A stretch of 57,150 nt of DNA from Ruminiclostridium sp. (GCA_024682455.1 JAIKZF010000032.1:1-57150); one strand, 5' to 3'. Positions 1-8,395 are shown, counted from the stretch's first letter. Translations and numbers: made by a program. Notes: generated by a model not told the origin, from the sequence alone.

Positions 1-576
1 AACAGCGCGAACGCGGCTCGCAAAACGTATCAGACTACCGCGACAACGAAAGCGGCGGCCTATTCGGGAAGCCTGTCGGAAGCGGTATCGGGTATCGCAT
101 CGTCGGTGTCCGATCTCAGCAAAGCTATGTCGGGAAGCGACAGCGAGAAGATGTACGATGCGGCTAAAAGCTTTGTTGACAGCTACAACGATATGTACTC
201 TGCAGTCAGCAATTCACGCAACAGCTTTGTTTCGGGGCGCACGTCGTTCATAACCAATACCGCGAAAGCATATTCGGGAACGCTCGAAAAAGCCGGTGTT
301 ACAGTCGGCAAGGACGGGAAGCTGTCTATCGACAAGGAGAAGTTCATGGAAGCCGATGACAAGGCACTTAGCTCCGCACTGGGCAGGAACTCCACATTCA
401 CAGGCTCTGTGGTATCGCAGGCGGTGAATGTCTCGCGTTACTCGGACAGCTTTTCGTACACGAGCTACGGCGGTTATAACAGCTATGGCGGCTACTCCAA
501 AAACAGCCTGTTCGATTACGCCGGAACAACGCAAAGCGGTGTGCTTGCAGGATATCTGATGAATAAATGGATATAA
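1..576 (+). CDS. FliD-like / cell-surface protein, C-terminal part (5' truncated by window)
   Basis: The reading frame is open from base 1, so this is the end of a longer gene and the GTG at 106 is not its start. The visible 191 codons are rich in Ser, Ala and Thr. They contain a segment (FVDSYNDMYSAVS, then LEKAGVTVGKDGKLSID) that resembles the C-terminal region of flagellar cap proteins (FliD), where a YN motif precedes a 'G+ + + + DGKLS+D' stretch. The tail is Tyr/Gly/Ser-rich (SYGGYNSYGGYS). No flagellar genes follow, so a non-flagellar surface or cap-like protein is equally possible. The function is inferred only from this local resemblance. Confidence 0.55.
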   Translation, partial: NSANAARKTYQTTATTKAAAYSGSLSEAVSGIASSVSDLSKAMSGSDSEKMYDAAKSFVDSYNDMYSAVSNSRNSFVSGRTSFITNTAKAYSGTLEKAGVTVGKDGKLSIDKEKFMEADDKALSSALGRNSTFTGSVVSQAVNVSRYSDSFSYTSYGGYNSYGGYSKNSLFDYAGTTQSGVLAGYLMNKWI

Positions 577-605
577 GACAGCCTTGACAAAACACAGACA
601 CAACA

Positions 606-641
606 ACGCCCGCGGGGATTGTCCTCGCGGGCGTTTGCTTA
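606..641. terminator. Rho-independent terminator between convergent genes
   Basis: A 13-bp GC-rich stem (ACGCCCGCGGGGA paired with TCCTCGCGGGCGT, 606-618 with 622-634) has a 3-nt loop and a short T-rich tail. It follows the FliD-like gene and overlaps the end of the converging toxin gene, so it may serve both strands. Confidence 0.8.
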
Positions 642-947
642 TAGTTGTTCAGTTATATTCTGCCCGCCGTACAGGAATCGGGCAATAAAAACTGACTTTT
701 CCGCTTCGTTTATTTTGTAGAAAATCAGAAAATTTCCGACAACAGCGTAGTGATAACCGCGCGCGGCAATGTTCTCGTCGTGATAGAGCGGATACATAAG
801 CGGGTTTTCGGCAATGCGAGCTACGGTTTCTTCCGAGCGGTCAAGCAGATTTGCAGCGGCTCCGGCATTGAACAGTTCCGTTTCTATATATGTCAGGGCG
901 CTGTCCAAGTCAGCCTCGAAAACATCGGAAATAATGGTTTTATACAT
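639..947 (-). CDS. Type II toxin of the RelE/ParE family
   Basis: The 102-residue protein has the size and layout of RelE/ParE superfamily toxins: an N-terminal helical hairpin (FEADLDSALTYIETEL), a central basic/aromatic strand region (YPLYHDENIAARGYHYAVVGNFLIFYKI) and a final strand with Arg (VFIARFLYGGQN). Family members are ribosome-dependent mRNA interferases (RelE) or gyrase poisons (ParE); sequence alone does not decide which. The gene overlaps the antitoxin gene by 8 bp and is translated after it, the usual antitoxin-first order. It ends in a shared terminator. Confidence 0.85.
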   Translation of the reverse strand: MYKTIISDVFEADLDSALTYIETELFNAGAAANLLDRSEETVARIAENPLMYPLYHDENIAARGYHYAVVGNFLIFYKINEAEKSVFIARFLYGGQNITEQL

Positions 948-1239
948 TATGTCTGCTCCTTAATCTTCCAAAGGCTTCCTTCGCGTCCGAGACCTTGCCT
1001 GCATTAAGATCGGCTTCGGCTTCATCGAGTTTGTTTATAAGATCGGTCTTTGAGCGAACCATAATGCGCTCTGGCGCGGGAAGCTTCACAGCAAAAGGCA
1101 GTCCACCGGTCAGGTTGACCTGACAGAGAAACATATTGACAGCTTCGGAGATCGAAATACCGAGCATATCAAGCGTTTCCTCGGCATTCGCCTTGACCTG
1201 TTCATTAACGCGGATATGGAGAGTTTCGGTCTTTGCCAT
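940..1239 (-). CDS. Antitoxin of the RelB/DinJ family
   Basis: The 99-residue protein begins MAKTETLHIRVNEQVKANAEETL and continues with LGISISEAVNMFLCQV, the ribbon-helix-helix pattern of RelB/DinJ antitoxins. The N-terminal part binds DNA and the C-terminal tail (LNAGKVSDAKEAFGRLR) would wrap the toxin. I chose the ATG at 1239 because an AGAAAGGA ribosome binding site lies just upstream; an in-frame ATG at 1281 falls on the promoter -10 region and is unlikely. The pair presumably autoregulates through the palindrome over its promoter. Confidence 0.88.
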   Translation of the reverse strand: MAKTETLHIRVNEQVKANAEETLDMLGISISEAVNMFLCQVNLTGGLPFAVKLPAPERIMVRSKTDLINKLDEAEADLNAGKVSDAKEAFGRLRSRHNV

Positions 1240-1267
1240 AGTATCAGTCCTTTCTGTACTTTTCTGT

Positions 1268-1300
1268 ATACATTGTATCACGTTTTAAACACAATGTCAA
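1268..1300 (-). promoter_or_regulatory. Promoter and operator of the toxin-antitoxin pair
   Basis: On the minus strand TTGACA (1295-1300), a 17-bp spacer and TACAAT (1272-1277) form a near-consensus sigma-A promoter. The perfect inverted repeat ATACA-A-TGTAT (1268-1278) covers the -10 box, a good place for autorepression by the ribbon-helix-helix antitoxin. The promoter is seen directly; the operator role is inference. Confidence 0.85.
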
Positions 1301-1587
1301 CTATATTTTGAAAAGCGCCTGAAATCATTTGCAATAATGGTATAGAGTAGGTATGATTACCCCGCGTCTTTTGAGCGCACAGAAGCGCAAAAATCAGCTT
1401 TTTTCGCCCCGGATTTGTCTGTTACGGTAAGAGGCAGCTGTTGCTTTTCGGTATCATTTTACCCGTTAAGCCGCCCTGTTAACAGGCTCATTTCAGAGGA
1501 AAGAATAATTCCTTGAAAAATATACCGCCGGACGGATAGAACTTTTCTATCCCCCAGTTAACAGGATATCTTGTATTTTGACGTGAA
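1301..1587. other. Intergenic region, no gene seen
   Basis: No supported reading frame is present. The only structure noticed is the perfect 12-bp palindrome CCTGTTAACAGG (1475-1486), with a related half-copy (GTTAACAGG, about 1557-1565) downstream. The left boundary of the mobile module may lie in this stretch, but no repeated end sequence was identified. Confidence 0.4.
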
Positions 1588-1651
1588 GTGTCCCATATAT
1601 GGAACACTCGGCTCCAGCCCTATTGACATCGTGATTTTTTCCTGATATAAT
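1588..1651 (+). promoter_or_regulatory. Strong promoter with upstream 20-bp palindrome, driving the large ncRNA
   Basis: TTGACA (1623-1628) and TATAAT (1646-1651) are perfect consensus boxes 17 bp apart. Upstream, at 1588-1607, lies a 20-bp palindrome with a single mismatched pair, centred on CCATATATGG; it could be a regulator site. Transcription should start near 1658, in front of a region with no convincing ORF but dense RNA secondary structure. Confidence 0.85.
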
Positions 1652-1657
1652 GTACTC

Positions 1658-2397
1658 ACGCGAACGAAAAATCATACAAGGTGAGCATTTAGCGGGCAGT
1701 ATTTTTTACGATCCCAACGCTCTATGGGAGTAACGAAAAATGACTCCCTTACAAGAGCCCAAGGGGTGGCAAATTGCCATGTCCCCTCTCACGGCTGATT
1801 ACTAAACTATCGGAACTCCGAACGAATCGTTCCCTCAGCTTCAAACCACCACCTCGAAATAAGGTACTGGTCTTACCGCTGAACAGAGTACCTCAAGGTA
1901 CGATATATATAACAGAATAACAGCGATCAGGTTACATTCCTCTCACCGCCGAAAGGCAAGCGACAGAAGATCGCGCGACGACTCCGGCAACGGACGAGCG
2001 GTTTTATTCTTCATTACAGCAGGTTGCTCCTGCTGCGCGATGACGGGTGATAGGTATAATGATACTTCCGCTTGAATGGAAACATTGGCGGCTATTCCAT
2101 AAGAATGGACAGAGGGCGACAACCCTATGAGGCAGCTTTAGCGAGCTCCGGCCTGAATCGTTCCCCGCGTCAGGGAAGTTGAGGACAAATATGACAGCTT
2201 AATGCAAGGTCACGGAAATTCCGTGCCGAACATAAAAATCCTTGCATTGCAGAAAAGATCTGCTGATTTTGACGGGAGAACTATGCCCGTTTGAAATCGA
2301 GCAGATGCCCGAAACGGGAATCTGCTCATTACCCAAAGCTGTTTATATTTTCACAATTGAATACATAGATAGCGTTCCAATTTCGGAGCGCTTTTTC
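1658..2397 (+). ncRNA. Large structured non-coding RNA (ornate-RNA type; ROOL/GOLLD-like by character)
   Basis: A perfect promoter precedes and tandem terminators follow about 740 nt without a convincing ORF. Visible stems include GGGAGT/ACTCCC (1725-1746), a GGGGTGGCA-AAT-TGCCA hairpin near 1763-1789, GGTACT/AGTACC (1863-1892), GCGATC/GATCGC (1924-1974), AGCAGG/CCTGCT (2018-2034) and GAGCAGAT/ATCTGCTC (2299-2327). Three hairpins carry GNRA tetraloops: GAAA near 1951, TCCG-GCAA-CGGA at 1983-1994 and AATG-GAAA-CATT at 2075-2086. A long-range helix pairs CCTCAGCTT near 1832 with AAGTTGAGG near 2177. Near 2202-2256 a 9-bp stem (AATGCAAGG/CCTTGCATT) encloses a second hairpin. Large ornate RNAs such as ROOL and GOLLD share this size, architecture and mobile-element setting, but I cannot confirm family membership. 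No group II intron domain V or reverse transcriptase is seen. Confidence 0.7.
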
Positions 2398-2435
2398 TAT
2401 TTTCAGCACGGTCAACATCGTGCTATTTTTATTTT
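2371..2435 (+). terminator. Tandem rho-independent terminators ending the ncRNA
   Basis: The first hairpin pairs AGCGTTCC (2371-2378) with GGAGCGCT (2385-2392) and is followed by TTTTT. The second pairs AGCACG (2405-2410) with CGTGCT (2419-2424) and is followed by ATTTTTATTTT. Two in a row suggest tight insulation of the RNA from the mob genes downstream. Confidence 0.85.
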
Positions 2436-2453
2436 AGAAATGGAGGAACTACC

Positions 2454-2726
2454 GTGCAAAAAAGTACTACCCAAAACAGATACCCCTCTGAAAAATCCAA
2501 GGCGTTATCACAATATTGTGATAGCAAAAAAGGCGTCCATACCGTGGACACCCTGCGCGAAAAAATTGCATACCCCCAAAATGCTGCTTTCTTGAAAACG
2601 GGGTCAAAGGCTGACCAGCAAGCATATGATTGTGGTACCACAATCAGCGTTTTCGCGATTTTTCTGAGAAAAAAATCAGCTGCACTTTCGCTTGTTGGGG
2701 CATATCCCCAAACCCCTCTGTCTTGA
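2454..2726 (+). CDS. Possible 90-aa ORF with a ribosome binding site; may be non-coding
   Basis: A GGAGGA motif lies six bases before a GTG at 2454, giving a 90-codon frame (starts MQKSTTQNRYPSEKSKAL). The frame runs across two long perfect palindromes and shows no recognisable domain, so it may only be an accident of the oriT-like region. It has no obvious coupling to mobC, which begins 37 bp after its stop. I record it because the ribosome binding site is good. Confidence 0.25.
   Translation: MQKSTTQNRYPSEKSKALSQYCDSKKGVHTVDTLREKIAYPQNAAFLKTGSKADQQAYDCGTTISVFAIFLRKKSAALSLVGAYPQTPLS
2506..2646. other. Candidate origin of transfer (palindrome cluster upstream of mobC)
   Basis: The stretch contains an 18-bp perfect palindrome (TATCACAATATTGTGATA, 2506-2523), a GTCCA/TGGAC hairpin (2535-2549) and a 20-bp perfect palindrome (TGATTGTGGTACCACAATCA, 2627-2646). 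The two large palindromes share the half-site ATTGTG. Imperfect direct repeats of about 30 bp (2568-2598 and 2700-2729, both starting GCATA then CCCCAAA and ending TTGAAAA) lie within and after it. Placement directly before a MobC-family gene is typical of oriT. No relaxase gene is present, so nicking would have to come from elsewhere. Confidence 0.45.
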
Positions 2727-2763
2727 AAAAAACACTCACGAAAAAACATTGAAAGGATTGATC

Positions 2764-3099
2764 ATGATGAAACAAAATCTTTCGCGCTCGATACAGATCA
2801 AGTTTCGGGTAAACGAACACGAACGCGATGTTATTCGCCACCGTATGCAGAAGATGAAAATTGATAATCTCGGATTGTATATGCGTAAGGTCGCGCTCGG
2901 AACCCCGCTGTATGTTGTTGACCTCTCGGACATTAATGAAATGTGTCATGACATCACCGGCATATCCCGGAATATCAATCAGATTTCCAGGCGTATAAAC
3001 GCTGATGACATCGTGTATGCCGAAGATGTCCGGCAGATAAAACGGCAACAGGATGAAATATGGAAAATTCTGAAAAAGATCCTGACCAAGCTGCCGTAA
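2764..3099 (+). CDS. mobC: MobC-like relaxosome accessory protein
   Basis: The 111-residue protein begins MMKQNLSRSIQIKFRVNEHERDVI and has the layout of MobC-family mobilisation proteins. An N-terminal ribbon-helix-helix-like segment (IKFRVNEHERDVIRHRMQKMKIDNLGLYMRKVAL) is followed by the family-typical 'ITGISRNINQISRRIN' helix and a basic C-terminal helix. MobC proteins bind oriT and help the relaxase open the strand. I chose ATG 2764 because GAAAGGA stands seven bases before it; a longer frame from 2692 lacks a ribosome binding site. It is the first clear gene after the palindrome cluster, consistent with autoregulation at oriT. A GGGAGCCC/GGGCTCCC hairpin follows at 3126-3148. Confidence 0.85.
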   Translation: MMKQNLSRSIQIKFRVNEHERDVIRHRMQKMKIDNLGLYMRKVALGTPLYVVDLSDINEMCHDITGISRNINQISRRINADDIVYAEDVRQIKRQQDEIWKILKKILTKLP

Positions 3100-3125
3100 G
3101 CTGCTTACATTAATCATAGAGGAAT

Positions 3126-3148
3126 GGGAGCCCGGAAACAGGGCTCCC
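3126..3148. other. Hairpin between mobC and tnpW
   Basis: A perfect 8-bp stem (GGGAGCCC paired with GGGCTCCC) with a 7-nt loop sits 26 bp after the mobC stop. No T-tract follows, so it is a weak terminator or an RNA-processing/stability element rather than a clear end of transcription. Confidence 0.5.
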
Positions 3149-3196
3149 GTAACCGAAAAATCTCGATACATCACATTCAGAAAGGGGATTTTTCAA

Positions 3197-3382
3197 ATGA
3201 AAAATGACATCAAAGAAGAAACAATGACCATACCTGACAGAGTGTCTGTTTACGAGATAAACGGCACGACCTACAAGGTACGGACACACTTCAATCTCGA
3301 CTGTAAGGAAACGCTGTCGGACATTGTCGGCAGGCTGATACTTCAGGAGATTGATGAAATGGAATGTGATCAGGTTTCGTGA
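3197..3382 (+). CDS. tnpW: TnpW family transposon-encoded protein
   Basis: This 61-residue protein matches the small TnpW family carried by Clostridia elements with large serine recombinases (Tn4451 type). The core is VSVYEINGTTYKVRTHFN then CKETLSDIVGRLILQE: a 'Y.I.GTTY.V..HF' strand pair followed by a helix. Its role in the element is not established. AGAAAGGGG upstream is a strong ribosome binding site. The gene lies between mobC and the recombinase, supporting one mobile module. Confidence 0.8.
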   Translation: MKNDIKEETMTIPDRVSVYEINGTTYKVRTHFNLDCKETLSDIVGRLILQEIDEMECDQVS

Positions 3383-3407
3383 AGCCTAACCGCATTTATT
3401 CCACGGT

Positions 3408-3519
3408 CATATTGACAACGAGGCTCGATGCGCGCGGTAGTCAGGCAGCACGGGCAGGCACCCCCAAGGGGCTGCTGCCCGGCTCCCAGCCTACCACACG
3501 CAAACTCATTGTCAATATG
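3408..3519. repeat. Long imperfect inverted repeat between tnpW and the recombinase
   Basis: The arm CATATTGACAACGAG (3408-3422) pairs with CTCATTGTCAATATG (3505-3519) in 14 of 15 positions. Inside are further nested stems: GGTAG/CTACC, and CGGGCAG/CTGCCCG around CCCCAAGGGG. The whole 112-bp segment can fold into one long hairpin or cruciform. It covers a 64-codon frame (3379-3573) that I regard as spurious. It could be a recombination or transfer site, or a structured leader upstream of the recombinase promoter. Confidence 0.75.
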
Positions 3520-3594
3520 CTTTCGCGGCATAAACGCTGTTCTCTGCGTTTTTTGTTACGACATCAGCGGTGATTTATCCAATTGAAACTTTAA

Positions 3595-5385
<1,791 letters not shown>

Positions 5386-5392
<7 letters not shown>

Positions 5393-5587
5393 GCAAAGCC
5401 AAAAACTCCACCTCCCCGCTAACGGGGAGACCACCTTTTAAAAAAGGCTGGGCCCTAAAACAAACCGCTTCGCCTTGCAGCGGGGAGAGGTAGTACGACT
5501 TTTGATAGTAAAAATAAAAGAAACAGAAATAACCAGAAACTGCACTTTTTACAGACTGAAAGCCCGGGAGAGCTCCCGGGCTTTTTG
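5386..5587 (-). repeat. Terminator-associated repeat family A, divergent copy 3 (composite)
   Basis: Read on the minus strand, 5558 down to about 5440 matches the copies at 46.4 and 56.8 kb: it starts CAGTCTGT right after a terminator hairpin (CCCGGGAG/CTCCCGGG, 5559-5587) and contains the block CCGCTGCAAGGCGAAGCGG. Beyond about 5440 it diverges into other palindromes, CTCCCCG/CGGGGAG (5412-5429) and GTTTTTGGC/GCCAAAAAC (5386-5406). It fills the gap between the recombinase and the anti-sigma gene and contains no gene. Confidence 0.75.
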
Positions 5588-6778
5588 TTATTCAGGTATG
5601 GTCTGCGGCGGTGAAGCAGGTGAAGTCGTGATCTGCGTGTACATCACGACTACATCCTCCTGCCGCGTCTCCTCGCCGTACTCATCGACGCGGGAAGTCT
5701 GCGGCGCAAATTCGTAGGTCACGACAAACGGCTCCTGCTCCCATACTCCGAGCGCTTCGGCGAGCTGCTGTATGCGGGCGCTGCCGACCTCGAACCTATC
5801 CGCGTGCTCCATGATGTTCGTTATCATCATTCCCGTGTCCGTGAACCATATCGCCTTGTACGGTAATCCGGCAGACTCGCTGCTCACGGAGATCGTGAAC
5901 AGTGTGCGGTACTCCGGAAAGCTGTCCTCGGTGTGATCGGGCAGGTCTCTGCAATCGTCGAGGAACTTCTTTATTATCTCCGTCTTTTCGGCGTCGATCT
6001 GTATCGGGTCATATTGCAGCAATGTGTTCCCGCTGAACTGCGGCGAGGGCTGTATCATATCGAAGATGCCGCTGTTCATGAGGTCGAGCGCGTCCACGAG
6101 CGTGCCGAGATCCTTCGCCCAATAATCGCAGTTCCGGAATGAGCAGTATTCGTCTGTACCCTCGTATTTCACGGCGACCGCTGCCTCCGGAAGCACGTCC
6201 TTTATCGCGTACACTTCGGCGTTGATATAGAAATCCTCCTCCGAAAACGGTTCACGGGTGCTCATCGTTACATCGTACAGCTTCTCGCCCACGGAGCTCT
6301 CCGGGATAATCCCGACACCGCCCTCCAATCTGGATCCACGATATACCCCGTCGCCGTACGTGAACTCGCGGAATTTGACGTAGGCGGGCATCTCCTCCCA
6401 GCCGACCTGATAGCCCGTGTCCGGGTCGAGCACTATGCAGTACGTCTCGGGTATCGCTGTCGCGGCGACCGTTTCTCCGTAACTCTCATCTGTAATAAAA
6501 CCGGCAGTCTCCTGTGTTACATGATCGCGGCTCACTAAGTCGCCGGTGGTGTTCGGGACACCGTTTGCGGGGCTGCCTGCGCCGGGAGCGTTCCTGCCGA
6601 GAAGCACCGCCGCTGTTATGGCTCCTCCCGCCGCGACGCATACCGCCGCAGCTATCCCCAACGGCTTCAAGATATACGCCGGGGACTTCTTAAAGCTGTA
6701 ATCCGCCGCCTTCTCTGCTATGTCGTCGCGTATCTCCGACACCGCGGCGTACATTTTCAATCCTCTTGCGTTCATCAT
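5588..6778 (-). CDS. Membrane protein paired with ECF sigma factor (anti-sigma candidate)
   Basis: The 396-residue protein has a short cytoplasmic N-terminus (about 1-33), one membrane segment (about 34-61, AYILKPLGIAAAVCVAAGG) and a large extracellular part of unknown fold. Its ATG overlaps the TGA of the sigma gene (ATGA at 6775-6778), so the two are translationally coupled. That architecture and position fit an anti-sigma factor that holds the sigma at the membrane, but no zinc anti-sigma motif is visible and the outer domain is not recognised. ATGs at residues 2 and 9 are alternative starts. A hairpin follows the stop at 5559-5587. Confidence 0.7.
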   Translation of the reverse strand: MMNARGLKMYAAVSEIRDDIAEKAADYSFKKSPAYILKPLGIAAAVCVAAGGAITAAVLLGRNAPGAGSPANGVPNTTGDLVSRDHVTQETAGFITDESYGETVAATAIPETYCIVLDPDTGYQVGWEEMPAYVKFREFTYGDGVYRGSRLEGGVGIIPESSVGEKLYDVTMSTREPFSEEDFYINAEVYAIKDVLPEAAVAVKYEGTDEYCSFRNCDYWAKDLGTLVDALDLMNSGIFDMIQPSPQFSGNTLLQYDPIQIDAEKTEIIKKFLDDCRDLPDHTEDSFPEYRTLFTISVSSESAGLPYKAIWFTDTGMMITNIMEHADRFEVGSARIQQLAEALGVWEQEPFVVTYEFAPQTSRVDEYGEETRQEDVVVMYTQITTSPASPPQTIPE

Positions 6779-7329
6779 AACAATCCCCTTTCCGTGAGAG
6801 CTTCACGCAGTCTGTCCCGCAGTCCGGCGAGCTTTCGCGACACGCCCGCTTCGGAGAAGCCCATTTTCCGCGCGAGCTCCTTCGCCGTGTCTCCGAACCA
6901 GTAGCGGCGCACAAATAACATACGGTCGCTTTCCCCGAGCCTGTCGAGCCATTCGTTCAGGCTGTCGGCAAGCATCTTCGCGTCGAAAGCCCGCTCCACG
7001 TTCTCGTCCGAGGGCAGGCACTCCGCAAGCTCGTCGAGGGCTGCCTCGATGCCGCCGAAACGCTTCTTCGCGTGCAGCTTTCTGTACCTTTCCACGGCTA
7101 TATTGCGCGTTATACGTCCCAGAAACGCCCGCAGACACTCCGGGATATGCGGGGGTATGCGCTCCCAGACAGAGAGGTAGGTGTCGTTCACGCATTCCTG
7201 CGCGTCCTCGCGCGAGTTAAGCATATTAAGGGCTATCGCTGTGCAGTATGCGCCGTATTTTTTATCGGTCTCCTTTATCGCGGCTTCGTCGCGCGCAAAA
7301 TACAATTCTATTATCCCCGCGTCCTCCAT
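6775..7329 (-). CDS. ECF-type RNA polymerase sigma factor
   Basis: A 184-residue sigma-70 family protein with region 2 (about 10-85; CVNDTYLSVWERIPPHIP and FLGRITRNIAVERYRK are typical of sigma-2.2 to 2.4) and region 4 (about 125-180; RYWFGDTAKELARKMGFS...VSRKLAGLRDRL, a helix-turn-helix). It directs polymerase to its own regulon, released by an outside signal. AAAGGAGG precedes the ATG. It resembles the sigma factor at 50416-50976 in length and motifs (CVNDTY, RRYWF), so the two are paralogues with separate membrane partners. It is probably co-transcribed with the small gene upstream. Confidence 0.93.
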   Translation of the reverse strand: MEDAGIIELYFARDEAAIKETDKKYGAYCTAIALNMLNSREDAQECVNDTYLSVWERIPPHIPECLRAFLGRITRNIAVERYRKLHAKKRFGGIEAALDELAECLPSDENVERAFDAKMLADSLNEWLDRLGESDRMLFVRRYWFGDTAKELARKMGFSEAGVSRKLAGLRDRLREALTERGLL

Positions 7330-7340
7330 AGGCGCCTCCT

Positions 7341-7601
7341 TTATTCTTCGCTGACCGTCCTGCTGTCGTTATAGACCTCACTGCCGAAGATGTAAACTAC
7401 CGTTCCGACCGTGTACACGCCCTCTTCATCGGTCATTCTGTGCAGGCAGTCAACGGCGTAGATATGCGATATCGCTTCATAGCGCACCGTGCCTCCGTCG
7501 TTTACGATGTTCTTTACCGGGAACAGCAGCACGGCGCAGACAACGAACGCGACAAACTGCAATATCAGGCACATAGCGGCTATAAGACCTGTTTTTTTCA
7601 T
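7341..7601 (-). CDS. Small single-pass membrane or exported protein
   Basis: An 86-residue protein of unknown function: a lysine-start N-terminus, one long hydrophobic segment (GLIAAMCLILQFVAFVVCAVL, about 5-26) and an outer part rich in Tyr, Val and Asp (VRYEAISHIYAVDCLHRMTDE). It has an AGAGGT ribosome binding site and ends 11 bp before the sigma start, so it probably belongs to the same operon. It could be a signal-sensing partner of the sigma system; that is inference from position. Confidence 0.65.
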   Translation of the reverse strand: MKKTGLIAAMCLILQFVAFVVCAVLLFPVKNIVNDGGTVRYEAISHIYAVDCLHRMTDEEGVYTVGTVVYIFGSEVYNDSRTVSEE

Positions 7602-7658
7602 CTGTTTTTACCTCTCATCTATAAAGTCGCGGAACAATGCGGAAAATTTCAGGATTTC

Positions 7659-7701
7659 CGAAAAAAATATAAAAATCCCGTACTGCGCGTCGGTACGGGA
7701 T
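7659..7701 (-). terminator. Rho-independent terminator after the glycosyltransferase
   Basis: Read leftward, the stem ATCCCGTAC (7693-7701) pairs with GTACGGGAT (7675-7683) and is followed by TTTTATATTTTTTT. It closes the glycosyltransferase/membrane protein operon. Confidence 0.9.
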
Positions 7702-7702
7702 A

Positions 7703-8395
7703 TCATGCCCGGAAAATATATCTCAGGTGAGCGAGCCCGTCTGAGACCGCGCGGAGCTTCGAGCGTCTGGGAAACCCGCACCTGCGCAGGACCGTGGGCG
7801 TCTGACCTATGCGTAGTCCCTTGCGGACACATTCGGCTATCATCTCGGTGGCAAACACCATGCCGTCTGTCTCAAACACGCACTTGTCTGCCGCGGCATG
7901 CGTCACGGAGCGAAGTCCGCAGTGAAAATCCCTGACATCGGTGCGGAACTTCCTGCGGCCGCACGCCGACAGGAACCTTACCCCTACCCTGTGCGAGAGC
8001 GGCATTGCGCCCTTTTCTATCGAGTCCAGCCTGTCGCCGATCATCACATCGTACTCCCCGTTCACCAGTGGGTAATAGAAGCGCTCCAGATGCAGCAGGT
8101 CGTAGGTCGTGTCGCAGTCGGCAAACACTATGACCCTGCCGCGCGCACGCTCTATCCCCGTGCGTATGGCGCGTCCGTAACCGCGGCGGGGCTCGGGTAT
8201 GACTGCCGCGCCGTGACTGCGCGCCGCCTCAGCGGAGCCGTCCTCGCTGCCGTTGTCGACCACTATGATCTCTGCCCGCAGCCCGTGGGTGTCCGCGAAG
8301 CGCTTCGCCTCGTCTATGCTCGCGCCGACGGCTGCTTCCTCGTTCAGACAGGGCAGCACGACCGAAATATCAGGTATGCTTTCGTTTTCGGGCAT
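7703..8395 (-). CDS. Family 2 glycosyltransferase (polyprenyl-phosphate sugar transferase type)
   Basis: A 230-residue GT-A fold enzyme. The N-terminal part has the nucleotide-sugar motifs ISVVLPCLNEEAAV, IIVVDNGSEDGS, the RRGYGRAIRTGI helix and the acidic DCDTTYD metal-binding (DXD) motif; FHCGLRSV is the later acceptor-side motif. This set is typical of DPM/DPG synthase-like enzymes that charge a polyprenyl phosphate. No C-terminal membrane anchor is visible. Start ATG 8395 is chosen because GGAGGTGAG precedes it. The gene overlaps the upstream membrane protein by 26 bp. The pair could make and use a lipid-linked sugar, as GT2/GT-C partners do. Confidence 0.88.
   Translation of the reverse strand: MPENESIPDISVVLPCLNEEAAVGASIDEAKRFADTHGLRAEIIVVDNGSEDGSAEAARSHGAAVIPEPRRGYGRAIRTGIERARGRVIVFADCDTTYDLLHLERFYYPLVNGEYDVMIGDRLDSIEKGAMPLSHRVGVRFLSACGRRKFRTDVRDFHCGLRSVTHAAADKCVFETDGMVFATEMIAECVRKGLRIGQTPTVLRRCGFPRRSKLRAVSDGLAHLRYIFRA

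Noticed and set aside
1658-2397. Group II or group I intron as explanation of the structured RNA
   Set aside because: No domain V-like hairpin, no reverse transcriptase or homing endonuclease, and the region has its own promoter and terminators rather than lying inside a gene. An Rfam scan would be needed to exclude it fully.
2242-2595. 117-codon frame over the 3' end of the ncRNA
   Set aside because: It crosses two terminators and several hairpins, has no ribosome binding site and no family resemblance.
3379-3573. 64-codon frame after tnpW
   Set aside because: It is made mostly of the long inverted repeat and has no ribosome binding site; structure explains the sequence better.
5475-5717. 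80-codon frame across repeat A and the anti-sigma gene end
   Set aside because: It spans a terminator hairpin and the antisense of a real gene.
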